Origin: Verrucomicrobiota bacterium
Lineage (GTDB): Bacteria; Verrucomicrobiota; Verrucomicrobiia; Opitutales; Opitutaceae
Length of the DNA: 36,604 bases
Direction: 5' to 3'
Assembly: GCA_023391285.1 (NCBI GenBank)
Contig: JAEWBF010000053.1
Coordinates: 1 to 36,604 of the forward strand
A program made the translations under genes and the position numbers. Under the pieces are notes generated by a model. The model did not search any database, was not told the DNA's origin, and worked only from the letters and a program-made list of their open reading frames with translations. This document shows, in pieces, positions 8,917-17,729 of the stretch. Position 1 is the first letter of the stretch. Each line of letters begins with the position of its first letter.

Positions 8917-10743
8917 TCACCAGGTGTAACTCACGATCCCCGACACTTGCCGCGGCGCCGCCGGCACCGCCGGCACTTCCTGAAATTCCGCTTCCCACAA
9001 ATTGTCGGCCTGCAGGGTCAGCGAGACCCGTCGCCACGCCTTCGGCCGATACGTCAACCCCACCGCGGTCAGCAGCGGCTCGTTGCCTCCGCGCGTCCGC
9101 AAGAGATTCGGCGCCTGCCACCGCGCTTCGTTGTCGACGCGCAACTCGAGTTCCGGCGTCAGTCGCGCCGTCACGGCCAGCGTCACGCGATGCCGCGCGA
9201 AGTTCAACGCGTAGAAACTCGCATCCACCAACGCCCCGCCGTAATCCTTATCCTTCTCCAGCCAGGTGTAACCCAGCACCACGTCGAAGCGCGACCACGA
9301 GCGCCGCGCCACCAGCTCGAACCCCGTTGTTGCGATATCCACCGGATTGGCCGTCCGCGCCGTCACCCCGCGACGAAACGTCCAATCCACCAGCTCATCG
9401 TCCTCCCGGTAAAACACCGCTGCTTGCGCATTCCACCCCGCCCAAAACCCGCTGATTCCGACTTCTAGGTTCCGGCTTACTGCCCTTTCGAGATTCGGAT
9501 TGCCGCGAAACAGCCCCGCGGTCGGATTCGATTTCAACGCCGTGTAAGTCGCCACCTGCGAGCTCTCCGCATAACTCGCATAAACCCGCTGCAACGCCGC
9601 GCCTCGTTGCTCGCGCGCGATTTCGAAAACCGGCGAAATCCGGCCCGAATCACGATTCGTATCATCATAGGTCGCGCCCGCTTTCACCACGACCTCGGCA
9701 CCATCCTCCAACGCCCACGTTTTCTCCGGCACCAACGCGAGCTTGCCCATACCGCGCGTGCGATACGACCCAAACGTCAACGACGTCGACTCGATCCGAT
9801 CGGCCAGCAACTCCGCGCGAAAATTCAGCGCCGCTTCGCCGAACTCCTTTCGCCCCGCCGCCGCCGCACCTCGCACCCACGTCGTATGCAAAAACGGCGG
9901 CACCGGTCCCACCGGCGCGAAGCGATCGAATGCATAATTGTCCCGATTCCGCCGATAGTAAGCGCCCGCTTCGAAAAACTCCCCGACGCCGAAGTCGACC
10001 CGGTGGTTCACCGCGAACAGCAGCGTCTCGATATCTTCGGTCTCGTTCGAATTGAAGGGCGTGTAGAGATTCGGCCACCCAAAGAATTTCGCCTGATACC
10101 CCGCGAACATATCCGTCTGCCCCCCGCCTCCACTCAACTGCAACCGCGCATTCACGCGGTCCAGCTCGTGATCGCCAAAGGCGACCGCACCATCCGATTC
10201 CGAATGCGCCCACGCCACATCCATCGCCACCGATCGTCCGCCCCACCTTTCATCCGTCACCACCCCTTGATAAAACTCCCCTTGCATCAGCCCAAACTCG
10301 CCGCCTCCCACCGACGCCGCCCCCGTATTCACAATCCGCCGCCACGGATACGCCACCGCCCCCACCGTCGCGTTGGTCGATCCCACCGCTACGTCCAACC
10401 CCGTCGCAATCCGCGGCGCGCCCAGCATCTGCGGCGCCACCGGAATTTCTGCGAAATAGTGACCCGTTTGCGGATCGAACAACGACACCGCTCCCATCGA
10501 AAACCCCGTATTCTCGAATATCCCGCCCCGCACCGACACATCCGCCTGACCTTCCGCAAAGTTGCGCGCTTGCACATCCACCCGCGGTTCGAACCGAAGC
10601 GACGTCACCGGCATCGCAAAGGTCGCCACCGGCGCCTGATTCGCGACGCGCGGCGAATAAACGGTAACCGCGGGCAGCGTTTCCGCCGGTTGCGCCCATC
10701 CCACCGAAGTAGCTGCCGCGAGCGGCAGAAGTCGCGAAATCAT
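8917..10743 (-). CDS. TonB-dependent outer membrane receptor, small BtuB/Cir-size type
   Basis: A 608-residue protein. A short hydrophobic leader (about 1-17) is followed by a TonB-box-like segment LPAVTVYS and a plug region (about 40-150, with VSVRGGIFENTGF). A beta-barrel extends to a C-terminal aromatic ending, VSYTW, as needed for barrel assembly. There is no STN signalling domain, so it should act in uptake only. The size is like BtuB (about 600), but no cobalamin riboswitch is recognisable in the short upstream region, and the substrate is unknown. It is probably the first gene of a run continuing through the oligopeptidase, tamB and tamA. It begins 85 nt after the ferredoxin terminator, so a promoter must lie in 10744-10828; I see no convincing -35/-10 pair there. 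Confidence 0.88.
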   Translation of the reverse strand: MISRLLPLAAATSVGWAQPAETLPAVTVYSPRVANQAPVATFAMPVTSLRFEPRVDVQARNFAEGQADVSVRGGIFENTGFSMGAVSLFDPQTGHYFAEIPVAPQMLGAPRIATGLDVAVGSTNATVGAVAYPWRRIVNTGAASVGGGEFGLMQGEFYQGVVTDERWGGRSVAMDVAWAHSESDGAVAFGDHELDRVNARLQLSGGGGQTDMFAGYQAKFFGWPNLYTPFNSNETEDIETLLFAVNHRVDFGVGEFFEAGAYYRRNRDNYAFDRFAPVGPVPPFLHTTWVRGAAAAGRKEFGEAALNFRAELLADRIESTSLTFGSYRTRGMGKLALVPEKTWALEDGAEVVVKAGATYDDTNRDSGRISPVFEIAREQRGAALQRVYASYAESSQVATYTALKSNPTAGLFRGNPNLERAVSRNLEVGISGFWAGWNAQAAVFYREDDELVDWTFRRGVTARTANPVDIATTGFELVARRSWSRFDVVLGYTWLEKDKDYGGALVDASFYALNFARHRVTLAVTARLTPELELRVDNEARWQAPNLLRTRGGNEPLLTAVGLTYRPKAWRRVSLTLQADNLWEAEFQEVPAVPAAPRQVSGIVSYTW

Positions 10744-10828
10744 TCAGCGATCGCTAACAGCCTGCTCTGGAAAAACAAGTCGCAGTTAAGCGAAACTGAG
10801 AAGACTACTTAACCAAGAGGTCCGGCCA

Positions 10829-10855
10829 CAAAAAACCCCGGCCACATTGCCGGGG
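10829..10855 (-). terminator. Rho-independent terminator of the ferredoxin gene
   Basis: On the minus strand the stem CCCCGGC / GCCGGGG (10836-10855, with mispaired inner bases) is followed by a run of six T. It lies 24 nt past the ferredoxin stop and separates it from the downstream receptor gene. Confidence 0.85.
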
Positions 10856-10879
10856 TAAATCTTACCAGGACGTGTCGAC

Positions 10880-11116
10880 TTACTCTTCGCCGTCCTGCCC
10901 GATCGCTTCCACCGGGCATCCTTCCAAAGCTTCCATGCACAACGCCACGTCTTCTTCCGTAGCCGGTTGCTTGTGCACGTAGGAATACCCACCTTCATCA
11001 TGGCGGGTGAAGAACCCCGGCGCCGTCTCGCGGCAAAGATCGCAGTCGATGCATTGCTGATCGACGTAGAATTTACCCGGCGCGTTGTTCGCCCACTTGT
11101 CCGCTTTGTTGGCCAT
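10880..11116 (-). CDS. Ferredoxin, single [4Fe-4S] cluster type
   Basis: A small acidic protein of 78 residues with CIDCDLC (C22, C25, C28) and a distal CP (C67), the usual four ligands of one [4Fe-4S] cluster. A fifth cysteine, C60, lies seven residues before C67. In some single-cluster ferredoxins a cysteine near this position forms a disulfide, but no obvious partner is present. The start MANKADKW at 11116 is chosen because the frame upstream has no ferredoxin character and runs into the divergent rhomboid gene. It has its own terminator and is transcribed divergently from the rhomboid gene. It is a low-potential electron carrier; its redox partner is not evident from the neighbours. Confidence 0.9.
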   Translation of the reverse strand: MANKADKWANNAPGKFYVDQQCIDCDLCRETAPGFFTRHDEGGYSYVHKQPATEEDVALCMEALEGCPVEAIGQDGEE

Positions 11117-11236
11117 GATTTCCGCGAACAAAGAGTAATTAAAAGGGGTGTCAAGCGGCCAGCCACCCCTCGGAAAAACGAGTGAAAAACGGGTGACGGC
11201 TTGTGTTTGCGAAGGCGCATTCCTAGCTTGCGAACA
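11117..11236. promoter_or_regulatory. Divergent intergenic region, ferredoxin / rhomboid
   Basis: 120 nt that must hold promoters for both genes. A perfect TTGACA occurs on the minus strand at 11149-11154, but no good -10 follows at 16-18 nt. No operator-like inverted repeat stands out. Confidence 0.4.
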
Positions 11237-12133
11237 ATGCTGTCCGACCGGCCCTACATGCGGGGCGATTATCCCCGCAACGGAACCAGCGCCGTCACGT
11301 GGCTCATCTCGGCCATCGTCGCGGTGGTCGTGCTGCAATACGTGTTTCTGCGGGTCTTTAGCGGCAATCCGACCCTCGAACGCCTGCTGATGCTCACCAC
11401 AGAGAGCATCCGTTCCGGCAAGATCTGGACGCTGTTCACCTATAGCTTCCTCCACTCGACCGACAACCTGCTCCACGTTGTCACCAACCTCCTCGGCCTC
11501 TATTTTCTCGGTCGCGCCCTGCAACCCGTGCTCGGCTCGAAGCGTCTGATGTGGCTCTACTCCGGCGCGGTGATCACCGGCGGTATCCTGTGGGTCGCAA
11601 CCCACTGGGATGGCGCCGGCGCTGCGATCGGCGCTTCGGCCGGCGTCCTCGGCCTGCTGGTCGTTTTCGCCTGCTTGTATCCCAACCGGCCGATGACGTT
11701 CCTGTTGTTCTTTGTCCTGCCCGTGACGTTGAAACCAAAACACGTCGCCATCGGCCTCCTGATTTTCGAACTGCTCGGCTTTCTCTTCTACGAAATCATG
11801 GGCGCGGTTTCGCCGTTCGGCTCCTCTATCGCTTACTCGGCCCACCTCGGAGGCATGCTGGCCGGCTGGCTGTTCTTCCGCTACGTGCACGAAGCCAACT
11901 GGAGCTTCGCCTCCCCGCGCAACGATATCGAGCCCCCACGCTGGTTTCGCAAAGCTCCGAAATCCACGCCGCCGCCCGTGTATCAAGTTCAAGTGGACGT
12001 TACCCGCCGAGAGGATCTCCGCGCCGAGGTCGATCGCATCCTCGACAAGATCAACAGCGAGGGCTTCGGCGCGCTGACCGCGGACGAAAAACGCCTGCTG
12101 GATGAAGCGCGTGATTTGCTCAGCCGTCGTTGA
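11237..12133 (+). CDS. Rhomboid family intramembrane serine protease
   Basis: A 298-residue polytopic membrane protein. The catalytic dyad is visible: GASAG with S134, and SAHLGG with H203, in separate membrane helices. The first loop/helix 2 motif is NLLHVVTNLLG. After the last helix comes a cytoplasmic tail (about 220-298) ending in a helical segment with DEKRLLDEARDLLS, as in rhomboids with a C-terminal DUF6576-like tail. The ATG at 11237 gives a normal rhomboid N-terminus; an upstream TTG at 11201 would add 12 unlikely residues. No Shine-Dalgarno is visible. Substrates are unknown. A protease gene (prc) follows 101 nt downstream in the same direction, but co-transcription is only a possibility. 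Confidence 0.9.
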   Translation: MLSDRPYMRGDYPRNGTSAVTWLISAIVAVVVLQYVFLRVFSGNPTLERLLMLTTESIRSGKIWTLFTYSFLHSTDNLLHVVTNLLGLYFLGRALQPVLGSKRLMWLYSGAVITGGILWVATHWDGAGAAIGASAGVLGLLVVFACLYPNRPMTFLLFFVLPVTLKPKHVAIGLLIFELLGFLFYEIMGAVSPFGSSIAYSAHLGGMLAGWLFFRYVHEANWSFASPRNDIEPPRWFRKAPKSTPPPVYQVQVDVTRREDLRAEVDRILDKINSEGFGALTADEKRLLDEARDLLSRR

Positions 12134-12234
12134 TCACAACGATTCTTGCCTCCAGCCGCGCCCGACGCCGGTGCCGCCACCAGCCCGGCCCGCGCTGAAA
12201 CTTCCCCAGTTTTCTCCGATCTAAATCTTTTGAG

Positions 12235-14466
12235 ATGACCACACGTTTCTCCCCCTTCCGCCGCTTCTTCGTCGTCGCTTTCCTCGCGGCGGCTTCCGTC
12301 GCGGTCGCCGCCGCCCCCCGGGATCGCAAGTTCGTCACATCCCCGACCCTTTCCACCGAAGCACGCACGCTCGTGAATCTGCTCGAGCAGGCGCACTACA
12401 ATCGCGACGCCGTTCGGAGCGCCGACTACGCCGAGGTCATCCCGAATTACATGAGCGATCTCGACGGCCAGAAGCTGTTCTTCCTCGAGACCGACAAGAA
12501 ATCCTTCAACGACCTCTACGGCAAAAACATCTACTGGAATCTCAGCGCCCTCGGTAACATCGACGCCGCCTACGAGATCTTCAAAGTCTACGAAACCCGC
12601 ACCCGCGACCGCATCAACTGGATCTTCGAGGAGCTGACCACGGAGTTCGATTTCAACGTCAACGAGAGCTACCGCGCCGACCGCACCAAGTCGGAATGGC
12701 CCGCCACCATGGCAGACGCCGACAACCTCTGGCGCCAGCGCCTCAAGTTCGAGCTCATCACCGAGCTGATGAACAAAAAGGAAATCGCCGAGGCGAAGGA
12801 AACGATCCGCAAGCGCTACGAACGCATGCTCAAGAATGTCGCGGACCTCGAGACCAACGATCTCGCCGAACTCTTCCTTTCGAACGTCGCGCGCATCTAC
12901 GATCCGCACTCGACGTATTTTTCCGCGGATACGTTTGAGGATTTCGGCATCCAGATGAAGCTCCAGCTCGTCGGCATCGGCGCGCTGCTCGGCATCGAGG
13001 AAGACTACTGCCTCGTGAAGGAAATCGTCCCCGGCGGCCCCGCTGACAAACACAACGAGCTCAAACCCAACGACAAGATCGTCGCCGTCGGCCAGGGTGA
13101 CGCCGAACCGGTCGAGGTCATTGGCATGAAACTGCGCAAAGTCGTCGAAATGATCCGCGGCGAAAAAGGTTCGCAGGTGAAGCTCATCGTAAAGCCCGCC
13201 GTCGCCGCCGACGAATCTGTCCGCCGGGAAATCGTCATCACGCGCGATGTGGTCAAACTCAGCGACAAACGCGCCCACGGCGCCGTTTTCGACGTCCCTA
13301 ACCCCGAAGGCACCGGCACCATTCCTCTCGGCGTCATCACCCTGCCCGCGTTCTACGGCCCCGCCGACAACGACGATCCTGAGGCCGAGAAGACGACCGC
13401 CACCAAGGACGTCGCCCGCCTCATCGATCAACTCAAGGAAGCCGGCATCAAGGGCCTCGTCCTCGACCTCCGTCGTAACGGCGGCGGCTACCTGTCCGAA
13501 GCGGTCGAGCTCACCGGTCTCTTCATTCCTCAAGGTCCCGTCGTTCAGGTGAAGAACTACGCGGGCGAAATCCAAATCGACAACGATAACGATTCCTCCG
13601 TCGCCTACTCCGGGCCGCTCGCCGTTCTCGTCGACCGCTTCAGCGCTTCCGCATCGGAAATCGTCACCGGAGCTCTCCAGAACTACGGCCGCGCTGTCGT
13701 CATCGGTGACACTTCGACTCACGGCAAGGGCAGCGTTCAAACCGTGCTCGAAATGAAGAATATCGTGCCGCAACTCGCTCGGGCTCCCGACAAAAGCGGC
13801 GCGGCGAAATTCACCGTCCAGAAATACTACCTGCCCAACGGAGCGTCCACCCAGCTGAAGGGCATCACGCCCGACATCGTTCTGCCGTCGATCGATGAGT
13901 TTCTGCCGATCGGCGAAAGCAGCCTTCCGCACGCTCTGGTTTGGGACGAAATCCCGACGAGCTTCTTCGACGGCGAACCGCTCGACAAAAAAGTGCTCAC
14001 GTCACTCCGCGACGCCAGCGTCGCTCGACAGGGCACGCTCGACGAATTCCTCTACCTGAAGAAGAACGTCGACTGGTTCAAAACCCGCCAGGAGCAGAAA
14101 TTGGTCTCTCTCAACCTCGACGTTCGCCGCCAGCAGAAGGAAGCCGACGAAGCCTTCCGCAAGGAAATGAACGAAGAGAAGGAACGCCTCGCAAAGTCCG
14201 ACTTCCCCTTCCGGGAATTCCGCCTGGGCCCGCCGCCCCCGCCAAAACCCGTCGCCGAAAAACCCGCCGAAAACTCCGACGAGGCGCCTGACGATCTCGA
14301 GACCGAACTCAGCACCGACGATGATCAATCCTACGGCAAGGTCGACGTGCATCTCCGCGAAACCCTCCGCGTTCTCGGCGATGCCATCGCGCTCGCCAGC
14401 GACCAGCAATACTGGGCGAGCAACCAGCCCCCGCTCACCGTCGCGGTCAATCAACCCAAGAGCTGA
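12235..14466 (+). CDS. prc: Tail-specific protease Prc/Tsp (S41A, C-terminal processing peptidase)
   Basis: A periplasmic protease of 743 residues. It has a signal peptide (about 1-26), the helical Prc N-terminal region, a PDZ domain (about 245-330), an S41 catalytic core (about 370-560), and the Prc C-terminal domain (DUF3340) ending near LRETLRVLGDAIALAS. The Ser-Lys pair is visible in FSASASE (S472) and THGKGSVQ (K498). The E. coli aspartate D441 in MQDYG is replaced here by asparagine N483 in LQNYG. Prc degrades or trims periplasmic proteins by their C-termini and influences murein hydrolase levels. A short Pro-rich linker (about 663-680) precedes the final acidic segment. The ATG start has no clear Shine-Dalgarno; the signal peptide supports it. 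Confidence 0.93.
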   Translation: MTTRFSPFRRFFVVAFLAAASVAVAAAPRDRKFVTSPTLSTEARTLVNLLEQAHYNRDAVRSADYAEVIPNYMSDLDGQKLFFLETDKKSFNDLYGKNIYWNLSALGNIDAAYEIFKVYETRTRDRINWIFEELTTEFDFNVNESYRADRTKSEWPATMADADNLWRQRLKFELITELMNKKEIAEAKETIRKRYERMLKNVADLETNDLAELFLSNVARIYDPHSTYFSADTFEDFGIQMKLQLVGIGALLGIEEDYCLVKEIVPGGPADKHNELKPNDKIVAVGQGDAEPVEVIGMKLRKVVEMIRGEKGSQVKLIVKPAVAADESVRREIVITRDVVKLSDKRAHGAVFDVPNPEGTGTIPLGVITLPAFYGPADNDDPEAEKTTATKDVARLIDQLKEAGIKGLVLDLRRNGGGYLSEAVELTGLFIPQGPVVQVKNYAGEIQIDNDNDSSVAYSGPLAVLVDRFSASASEIVTGALQNYGRAVVIGDTSTHGKGSVQTVLEMKNIVPQLARAPDKSGAAKFTVQKYYLPNGASTQLKGITPDIVLPSIDEFLPIGESSLPHALVWDEIPTSFFDGEPLDKKVLTSLRDASVARQGTLDEFLYLKKNVDWFKTRQEQKLVSLNLDVRRQQKEADEAFRKEMNEEKERLAKSDFPFREFRLGPPPPPKPVAEKPAENSDEAPDDLETELSTDDDQSYGKVDVHLRETLRVLGDAIALASDQQYWASNQPPLTVAVNQPKS

Positions 14467-14472
14467 GTCGCC

Positions 14473-14499
14473 TGTAGGGCGGGGTCTCCCGACCCCGCC
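14473..14499. repeat. GTAGG hairpin element, copy 2
   Basis: Identical over 27 bases to the copies at 991-1017 and 32348-32374 (stem GGCGGGGTC / GACCCCGCC, loop TCCC). It lies 6 nt after the prc stop, between the convergent prc and prmC genes, where it could end transcripts from both sides. Confidence 0.85.
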
Positions 14500-14511
14500 G
14501 CGCTAAGTCCC

Positions 14512-15366
14512 TCATCCGCTCTTCCGCGCGATCACATATCGATCGCGCTTCGTCAAATCCTGCAGCGATTCGATCGCCGTAAGCCCCGCGCGCTCACACG
14601 CCGCCCCCAGCAGCGAGTGCTGCGCAATGCCCGTCTCCAGCGCGAGCATTCCATTCGGCGCCAAATACCGGGGCGCGGCGTCGATGAGAGTGAGCAAATC
14701 GCCGGAGCCGTCGTCACCTTTGCCCGTCAGCGCTGCGATCGGTTCGAAGTCTTTTACCTCCGGCGCAGCCTCCGCCGTTTCCGACGCGGTCAGATAAGGC
14801 GGATTCGAGACAATGAGGTCGAAGGTCGCCTCCGCCGGCACGCCTTCGAACCAATCGGAAATCACCAGACTGACTCGCGCCTCCAAGTTTTGGATACGGA
14901 CATTCTCGGTCGCGAGCGCGATCGCGCCCTCGCTCGAATCCACCGCCACCACGACCGCGTCCGGGAACGCTTTCGCCAGGCTGAGCGCGAGCGCTCCCGT
15001 TCCCGTCCCCAAATCCAGGATACGCGCGGGTGGTGTGGGCCAGCGCGCGGTCACGAGTTCAACGAGATACTCGGTCTCCGGTCGCGGAATCAGCGCGCGA
15101 CGATCCACCTTCAGCGTCAATCCGCCGAACTCCGCCTCGCCCACGATGTATTGCAGCGGCTCCCGGGCCCCTCGGCGCCGCACCAACGGACGGATCCGCT
15201 CCAACTCTTGCTCCGTCAACGGACGCTCGAACTGGAGATAAAGCTGCATCCGCTTCAGCCCCAAACCGTGCCCGATCAGCAACTCCGCGTTCAACCGCGG
15301 ATTTTCGACGCCCTTCCCGGCGAGGAAATCAGTGGTGCGCTTGATGATCTCGAGGACCGTCAGCAT
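14512..15366 (-). CDS. prmC: Release factor glutamine methyltransferase PrmC
   Basis: A 284-residue SAM-dependent methyltransferase. It has an N-terminal helical release-factor-binding domain (about 1-75), the SAM site LDLGTGTGALALSL, and the catalytic NPPY motif (in IVSNPPYL). PrmC methylates the glutamine of the GGQ motif of release factors. It follows prfA, whose product it modifies, in the classic prfA-prmC order. The ATG at 15366 lies one nucleotide after the prfA TGA and has GGTGA 8 nt upstream. A GTG at 15378 is also in frame but has no ribosome binding site. Confidence 0.95.
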   Translation of the reverse strand: MLTVLEIIKRTTDFLAGKGVENPRLNAELLIGHGLGLKRMQLYLQFERPLTEQELERIRPLVRRRGAREPLQYIVGEAEFGGLTLKVDRRALIPRPETEYLVELVTARWPTPPARILDLGTGTGALALSLAKAFPDAVVVAVDSSEGAIALATENVRIQNLEARVSLVISDWFEGVPAEATFDLIVSNPPYLTASETAEAAPEVKDFEPIAALTGKGDDGSGDLLTLIDAAPRYLAPNGMLALETGIAQHSLLGAACERAGLTAIESLQDLTKRDRYVIARKSG

Positions 15367-15367
15367 G

Positions 15368-16495
15368 TCATTCGTCACCGCCGTGCATCGCGCGACCCGC
15401 CCCGCCCGGAAGCACCAAACCGGTCAGCGCGGCCAGCTTCTCCTCGTAGTCGGCCTTCTGTAGAGCGGACACGATTTCCTCGATCTCACCCTCCATCACT
15501 TGGGGAAGATTGTAGAGAGTCAGGCCGATGCGATGATCGGTCATGCGGTTCTGCGGAAAATTGTAGGTGCGAATCCGTTCGCTCCGATCTCCGGATCCGA
15601 TCTGGCTGCGCCGGGTCGCCGCATACTTCGCCCGTTCCTCGTCTTCGCGTTGTTTGAGCAAACGCGAGCGCAGCACCGTCATCGCCCGAGCCTTGTTCTT
15701 GATTTGCGAACGCTCGTCGGCGCAGGTGACAATCAACCCCGTCGGCTTGTGCACGATCTGCACCGCCGAATCCGTCGTATTTACCCCCTGCCCTCCCGGT
15801 CCGCTCGCGCGGGTGACCGTGACCTCGAGATCCTGCGGATCGATCTGCACATCCACCTCCTCCGCCTCCGGCAGCACGGCGACTGTCACGGTCGATGTGT
15901 GGATCCGTCCATTCGCTTCCGTCACCGGGATGCGTTGCACCCGATGGACGCCGCTTTCGAACTTCAGCTGTTTGTAAACGTCCGAACCCGTGATCAGGAA
16001 AATCACTTCCTTGTATCCGCCACGGTCGGACGTGCTGCTGCTCATCGGCTGAATCTTCCAACCCTGACCGTCCGCATAACGTGAATACATCCGAAAAAGC
16101 TCCGCGGCAAACAGGCCCGCCTCGTCGCCTCCGGTTCCCGCGCGAATTTCCATGACCGTGTTGCGCGAATCCGTCGGATCCGGAGGAATCATCTCCAACA
16201 GCACCGTTTGCCGGCAGGCTTGGAGCTTCTGTTCCAATTCCGGCAACTCCGCTTGCGCCAACTCGCGCAGATCCGGATCCGCGGCCGCCTCTCGGCTCAA
16301 CGCCCGTGCTTCCTCCACATCGCGAGCGAGGCGTTCATGCTCCCGATAATTTGCGACCAACTGCTGCACCCGCTGCTGCTCGCGCGAAATCTCCGCCGCC
16401 CGCCGCGGATTCGCATAAAAGGAAGGCTCCGCCATCTGCGCATCGAGTTCTTCGAGTCGCCGTTGGAAGGGAGCAATGTCGGGAAGTTCGTCCAT
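15368..16495 (-). CDS. prfA: Peptide chain release factor 1
   Basis: A 375-residue class I release factor recognising UAA and UAG. The codon-reading tripeptide PVT (about 190-192, in RVQRIPVTEANG) is of RF1 type, not the SPF of RF2. The peptidyl-tRNA hydrolysis motif GGQ is at about 234-236, in the context GPGGQGVN rather than the GAGGQHVN of E. coli. The C-terminal part has the normal RTYNFPQNR segment. The start at MDELPDIAPF is chosen by comparison with family length (about 360). An in-frame ATG at 16522 would add nine residues, and neither start has a clear Shine-Dalgarno. It is followed immediately by prmC. Transcription is divergent from the HAD phosphatase. Confidence 0.95.
   Translation of the reverse strand: MDELPDIAPFQRRLEELDAQMAEPSFYANPRRAAEISREQQRVQQLVANYREHERLARDVEEARALSREAAADPDLRELAQAELPELEQKLQACRQTVLLEMIPPDPTDSRNTVMEIRAGTGGDEAGLFAAELFRMYSRYADGQGWKIQPMSSSTSDRGGYKEVIFLITGSDVYKQLKFESGVHRVQRIPVTEANGRIHTSTVTVAVLPEAEEVDVQIDPQDLEVTVTRASGPGGQGVNTTDSAVQIVHKPTGLIVTCADERSQIKNKARAMTVLRSRLLKQREDEERAKYAATRRSQIGSGDRSERIRTYNFPQNRMTDHRIGLTLYNLPQVMEGEIEEIVSALQKADYEEKLAALTGLVLPGGAGRAMHGGDE
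15375..15379 (-). promoter_or_regulatory. Ribosome binding site deciding the prmC start
   Basis: GGTGA on the minus strand inside the last codons of prfA, 8 nt before the ATG at 15366. It favours this ATG over the upstream GTG at 15378. Confidence 0.65.
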
Positions 16496-16607
16496 GTGGT
16501 GCAGCGGAGCCGCGGGGGGCATTTGCGAATTGCGCGCACTGCAGCATGCAGCTTGGCTGACGGCAATCGAGCGCTAGGCGAAACTCGCCTAACTGTGCCG
16601 ATCAGCA

Positions 16608-17639
16608 ATGGCCACCACGCTTTTCACTCAGAACACCATCGCCTGCATCTGGGACTTCGACAAGACTCTTATCCCCGAATACATGCAGTCTCCGCTCTTT
16701 CGTCGCTACGCGATCGACGAAACGAACTTCTGGGAGGAAACCAACAAGCTTGCCGAGCACTACCGCCGTCGCGGTTACCACCTCTCGCCGGAAATCAGCT
16801 ATCTCAATCACCTCCTCACCCATGTTCTCGCCGGTCCGATGGCCGGATTGAACAACAAGATCCTCCGCGACTGCGGCAAGGAAATCGAATTCTACCCCGG
16901 ACTGCCGGAGTTTTTTGGGCGCGCCAAGAAATTCGCCCGCGAAAAACCCGAATACGAAAAACACGACATCGCGCTCGAGCATTACATCGTAAGCACCGGC
17001 ATCGCCCCCATGATCCGCGGCAGCGCCATCGCGCCGCATGTCGACGGCGTTTGGGCCTGCGAATTCATCGAAAACCCCCTTCAGCCCGGCTTCCTCAAGC
17101 AAAAGGAATTTCAGATCGAAGAGACCGCGGCCATCGCTCAGATCGGCATGGTCATCGATAACACCACGAAGACCCGCGCCATTTTCGAAATCAACAAGGG
17201 CACGAACAAAAACCCCGCTATCGACGTAAACTCGAAGATGGCCGCGGAAGACCGGCGCATCCCTTTTCAAAATATGATCTACATCGCCGACGGCCCGAGC
17301 GATGTGCCGAGCTTCTCGGTCGTCAAATCCGGCGGCGGCAAAGCCTACGCCGTCTACAACCCCGAAAAATCCGAAGAGTTCGCGCAAAACGATCGCCTGC
17401 TCCAATCCGGCCGCATCCACGGCTACGGCCCCGCCGACTACACGGAAAAAAGCAGCACATCACAGTGGCTGCGTATGCACATCCACCAAATCTGCGACCG
17501 CATCGTCGCGGATCGTGAAGCCGCCGTCGCGCTGAAAGCTTCGAAGCCCCCCCGCCACCTCAACGCCACCGCCGAAGAACTCGCCGCCCGCCGGACCACC
17601 CGGATCCCCAAGCAGCAATCCTTCCTCGAGGAAAGCTGA
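16608..17639 (+). CDS. HAD-superfamily hydrolase (phosphoserine-phosphatase-like)
   Basis: A 343-residue cytoplasmic protein. HAD motif I is IWDFDKTL, with nucleophile D16 and acid/base D18. The metal-binding motif IADGPSDVPSF is at about residue 228, followed by FSVVKSGGGKAYAVYN. A long insert between them (about 25-170) suggests a C1-type cap. It belongs to the haloacid dehalogenase-like phosphatases; the substrate is not predictable. It is divergent from prfA, with the 112-nt space 16496-16607 serving both. No Shine-Dalgarno precedes the ATG. The hairpin at 17686-17707 lies 46 nt after the stop and may terminate this gene weakly as well. Confidence 0.85.
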   Translation: MATTLFTQNTIACIWDFDKTLIPEYMQSPLFRRYAIDETNFWEETNKLAEHYRRRGYHLSPEISYLNHLLTHVLAGPMAGLNNKILRDCGKEIEFYPGLPEFFGRAKKFAREKPEYEKHDIALEHYIVSTGIAPMIRGSAIAPHVDGVWACEFIENPLQPGFLKQKEFQIEETAAIAQIGMVIDNTTKTRAIFEINKGTNKNPAIDVNSKMAAEDRRIPFQNMIYIADGPSDVPSFSVVKSGGGKAYAVYNPEKSEEFAQNDRLLQSGRIHGYGPADYTEKSSTSQWLRMHIHQICDRIVADREAAVALKASKPPRHLNATAEELAARRTTRIPKQQSFLEES

Positions 17640-17680
17640 CCGCTCCGCGAGCAGCGCGTCTCTCGTTTCGTTGAGCCAAT

Positions 17681-17707
17681 AAAAAAGCGCCGCTCGAGAG
17701 CGGCGCT
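17681..17707 (-). terminator. Strong rho-independent terminator of the FecR-domain gene unit
   Basis: A near-perfect 10-bp stem (AGCGCCGCTC / GAGCGGCGCT, 17686-17707) is followed on the minus strand by six T. It lies 22 nt past the stop of the secreted FecR-domain gene. On the plus strand the T-tract is poor, so it is mainly a minus-strand terminator. Confidence 0.9.
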
Positions 17708-17729
17708 TGGAAATTTCGTTCGGTTCAAC

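Noticed and set aside
10744..10828. Cobalamin riboswitch upstream of the BtuB-size receptor
   Set aside because: Only 85 nt lie between the ferredoxin terminator and the start codon, and no B12-box-like sequence is visible.
11126..11154. Sigma-70 promoter for ferredoxin (TTGACA, 17 nt, TTGTTC on the minus strand)
   Set aside because: The -10 is poor and would leave a leader of only a few bases; not enough to call.
11989..13932. A 647-codon open frame on the minus strand opposite the rhomboid end and prc
   Set aside because: It lies antisense to well-supported genes, its product is Asp/Val/Gly-rich without domains, and such frames are common opposite GC-rich genes.
15787..15801. RF1 GGQ context GPGGQGVN as a functional anomaly
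   Set aside because: The essential GGQ is intact and flanking residues vary among bacterial release factors.
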